From positions 1 to 6,904 of the forward strand of contig UQNU01000075.1 in assembly GCA_900542555.1 (NCBI GenBank): a DNA stretch of 6,904 nucleotides, read 5' to 3'. The notes beneath the pieces are model-generated. The model did no database searches. It saw only the letters and a list, made by a program, of their open reading frames with translations, and had not been told where the DNA came from. Position numbers and translations under genes: made by a program. Below, piece by piece: positions 5,068 through 6,904 of this stretch. This stretch comes from an uncultured Collinsella sp. Lineage in GTDB: Bacteria; Actinomycetota; Coriobacteriia; Coriobacteriales; Coriobacteriaceae. Position 1 is the stretch's first letter. Each line of letters starts with the position of its first letter.

Positions 5068-5925
5068 TTAGAGGTATTCGAGGAAACGGGCGGCGGCAAG
5101 CGAAACGTCAGTCGTGCGATATATCGCATTGATCTGCCGATGGGGATGTCCCTCGAGTGGTCGCACGGCAACATCGAACTGACAGCGGCGCAAGATGAGC
5201 GCGGGAAGAATGCTCACGCCCAGACCGTCCTCGACCATGGCCATAATCGCATAATCATCCCAGGTCGACAGTTTTGAGCACACCGTCAGCCCCGCCCGAC
5301 GGAACAGCGGCGTAATCTCGTCATCGGTGCCGCGTTCTAGCAGAATAAACTGCTCGTTGGCTAAATCGGCAAGAGAAACGACCTCCGCCGTGGCAAGCAA
5401 AGAGTCTGCCGGTACTACCGCCATCAACTCGTCGCGCACCAAAGACCGCGATGCCATGCCGTTTTCTCGGGGCTCACGCGGGATAAAGCCCAGGTCACAA
5501 CGACCCTCAGCCACCCATTGTTCAATCTCTGAGTAATCACCCATCAGCAACTCATAATCGACGTCCGGATGATCGGCACGAAAGCGCGCAATCACCGGCG
5601 GCAGCACGTGGGTCGCCACGCTCGAAAACGTACCGATGCAGATTTTGCCGCGCATGAGCCCGCGCATCTCATCCACCCGTCGCTGCAAGCGAGTGAATTC
5701 CTCGCAGAGCGCCTCGACAGCCGGCATGACCTGCCGCCCGTCGGCAGAAAGCACTACGCCCTCGCGACTGCGGTCGAGCACCTTAAAGCCCCAATCGGCC
5801 TCAAGATCGGCCACCATACGGCTCACGCCCGACTGCGAATAGCTCAGGCGCTCGGCAGCACGCGTAAAGCTTCCGGCGCGCACCGTCTCCAGCAGCACCT
5901 GCATCTTTTGAATATTCGTTTCCAC
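5068..5925 (-). CDS. LysR-type transcriptional regulator
   Basis: The 285-aa product has the standard LysR layout: an N-terminal winged HTH (residues 8-65, MQVLLETVRAGSFTRAAERL, SYSQSGVSRMVADLE, then DRSREGVVLSADG), a linker helix, and a two-lobed effector-binding domain (from about 93, KICIGTFSSVATHVLPPVIARFRADHP, through DLGFIP, ending FLEYL). I chose GTG at 5925 because GGAGG (5932-5936) precedes it by 6 nt; the ATG at 5946 has no ribosome site. Length is slightly under the usual 290-310 residues. It is divergent from the EamA transporter gene, the typical LysR-target arrangement, so control of that transporter by an unknown small molecule is likely. A minus-strand TATAAT lies at 5971-5976. 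The downstream aminotransferase has its own promoter region, so co-transcription is not needed. Confidence 0.92.
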   Translation of the reverse strand: METNIQKMQVLLETVRAGSFTRAAERLSYSQSGVSRMVADLEADWGFKVLDRSREGVVLSADGRQVMPAVEALCEEFTRLQRRVDEMRGLMRGKICIGTFSSVATHVLPPVIARFRADHPDVDYELLMGDYSEIEQWVAEGRCDLGFIPREPRENGMASRSLVRDELMAVVPADSLLATAEVVSLADLANEQFILLERGTDDEITPLFRRAGLTVCSKLSTWDDYAIMAMVEDGLGVSILPALILRRCQFDVAVRPLEGHPHRQINAIYRTTDVSLAAARFLEYL

Positions 5926-5970
5926 GACACGCCTCCACCTTTGCATGAGTTTTTGTCATGTTTTCCATGC

Positions 5971-6020
5971 ATTATATTCGCTTTTCTTCTAAAGCCAGTT
6001 CACCCATAGTGAACATGTTC
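5971..6020. promoter_or_regulatory. LysR promoter and LysR-type operator between lysR-like gene and EamA gene
   Basis: On the minus strand TATAAT (5971-5976) is a consensus -10 for the LysR gene, giving a leader of about 38 nt. TTCAC-CCATA-GTGAA (5999-6013) is a perfect interrupted palindrome that contains the T-N11-A pattern of LysR binding sites; it extends by one G/C pair to GTTCAC...GTGAAC (5998-6014). It overlaps GAACATGTTC (6011-6020), a second perfect palindrome. The site covers the -35 area of the LysR promoter, as expected for autorepression. A plus-strand TATATT (5973-5978) could be the EamA -10, but no good -35 accompanies it. Confidence 0.5.
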
Positions 6021-6043
6021 GGATATAGAGGGGATGTCGGCGC

Positions 6044-6904
6044 ATGAACAACGGACTGTTTACGTACTTAGCAGCATTGCTATTGTTTGGCTCCAACGGC
6101 ATCATCGCCGCTGCCATCGCGCTGCCGAGCTCGGATATCGTGCTACTACGCACGTTTTTGGGCGCACTCTCGCTTGTCACCATTCTCGCCATCACCCAAC
6201 GCCATAAGTTGCAGGCGCCATCTCGCCCCCGCGAAGCCGCAGCCCTCCTCCTCTCGGGAGCCGCGCTAGGCGCCAGCTGGATTTTTCTGTTCCGCGCCTA
6301 CCAGACGATCGGCGTCGGCGTATCCTCGCTGCTGTACTACTGCGGCCCCATCATTGTCATGGCGCTCTCCCCGCTCATCTTTGGCGAAAAGCTGACCGGC
6401 GGCAAAATCGCCGGCTTTGTCGCCGTTGCTTGTGGTGCTTTTCTCATTGCAGCGCAAGGTCTAGGCGGCAATATGCCCATTGCGGGTATCGTCTGCGGTA
6501 TCGCCTCGGCATTTTGCTATGCGCTGATGGTCATCGCTAGCAAGGGTGCGCCACACATCGAAGGCCTCGAGAACTCCACGCTCCAGGTGAGCGCCGCCTT
6601 TGTGACCGCGCTGGTCCTCACGCTCATCACGCAGGGCGCTCCCTCATTCCTGTCCGCCGGCGTCGCCACCAGTATTGATTGGCGCGCCGTCGTCATGCTC
6701 GGCGTCGTCAACACCGGCATCGGTTGCCTGCTCTACTTTAGTGCCGTCGCCAAGCTGCCCGTCCAGACCGTCGCGGTCGTCGGCTACCTCGAGCCGCTTT
6801 CGGCCGTCGTGTTCTCGGCCGTCCTTTTGGGCGAAGCCATAACACCGGTCCGCCTGATGGGCGCCGCGCTTATCATCGGCGGCGCCCATCAGGCGGACCG
6901 GTGT
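6044..6904 (+). CDS. EamA/DMT-family transporter (3' end truncated by window)
   Basis: 287 codons are visible with no stop. The product is an inner-membrane drug/metabolite transporter with about ten hydrophobic helices in two EamA repeats (roughly residues 4-138 and 148-281). Each repeat ends with the family's typical pattern: SSLLYYCGPIIVMALSPLIF then GEKLTGGKIAG, and VAVVGYLEPLSAVVFSAVLL then GEAITPVRLMG. Substrate is unknown; relatives export amino acids and other metabolites. The ATG at 6044 is preceded by GAGGGG about 10 nt upstream, a slightly long spacing. The gene is divergent from a LysR regulator. From residue 280 the sequence is the reverse complement of DNA 50 bases earlier, giving HQADRC as the last visible residues; this tail is not typical of the family and may be an assembly artefact. 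Confidence 0.88.
   Translation, partial: MNNGLFTYLAALLLFGSNGIIAAAIALPSSDIVLLRTFLGALSLVTILAITQRHKLQAPSRPREAAALLLSGAALGASWIFLFRAYQTIGVGVSSLLYYCGPIIVMALSPLIFGEKLTGGKIAGFVAVACGAFLIAAQGLGGNMPIAGIVCGIASAFCYALMVIASKGAPHIEGLENSTLQVSAAFVTALVLTLITQGAPSFLSAGVATSIDWRAVVMLGVVNTGIGCLLYFSAVAKLPVQTVAVVGYLEPLSAVVFSAVLLGEAITPVRLMGAALIIGGAHQADRC
6842..6904. repeat. Perfect 26-bp inverted repeat at the window end
   Basis: Bases 6842-6867 and 6879-6904 are exact reverse complements around an 11-base spacer (6868-6878). The right arm ends at the very last base of the window and lies within the EamA reading frame. The simplest explanation is a fold-back or chimeric contig end. A real hairpin or invertible junction is possible but less likely. 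Confidence 0.9.

Overview
The window reads as a stretch of chromosome from a high-GC Gram-positive gut bacterium, most likely a Coriobacteriia member of the Collinsella type. That placement is an inference from base composition, strong AAGGAGG-type ribosome sites, GTG starts and the gene families present; no rRNA or other marker is in the window. There is no phage, IS, CRISPR or tRNA signal, and no gene-free stretch longer than about 205 bases.

Layout, left to right. Bases 1-105 hold a structured, non-coding 3' element, cut by the window edge. 106-1017 (-) encodes a protein with an acidic N-terminus, a MarR-like winged-helix core and a tail of about 104 residues with some 20 RGG triplets. 1170-2585 (-) is a 14-TM DHA2-type MFS exporter. 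2586-2790 is a divergent promoter region. 2791-3201 (+) is a short peptide-deformylase-family protein. 3202-3384 is a convergent intergenic region filled by a 100-nt hairpin plus a second short hairpin; this is the second, complete copy of the element at the left edge. 3385-4905 (-) is an XRE-type DNA-binding domain fused to an AlaA-like alanine aminotransferase, with a cluster of GTTCAATT operator-like repeats at its promoter and a strong internal ribosome site that could also yield the aminotransferase alone. 5068-5925 (-) is a LysR-type regulator, divergent from 6044-6904 (+), an EamA/DMT-family transporter truncated by the window end.

How the genes relate. The LysR/EamA pair shares a 118-base intergenic region with a TTCAC-N5-GTGAA operator-like palindrome, so LysR probably controls itself and the transporter. 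The XRE-aminotransferase looks autoregulated and may couple an amino-acid/PLP enzyme to transcription. The exporter and deformylase are only divergent neighbours.

The most unusual observations are: (1) a two-copy, two-hairpin 3' element whose loops and linker are conserved while its stems differ with pairing kept; (2) an XRE-aminotransferase fusion with an internal start that gives exactly an AlaA-sized protein; (3) a MarR-like fold carrying a long RGG tail; and (4) a perfect 26-bp inverted repeat ending exactly at the window end inside the EamA gene, which may be an assembly fold-back.
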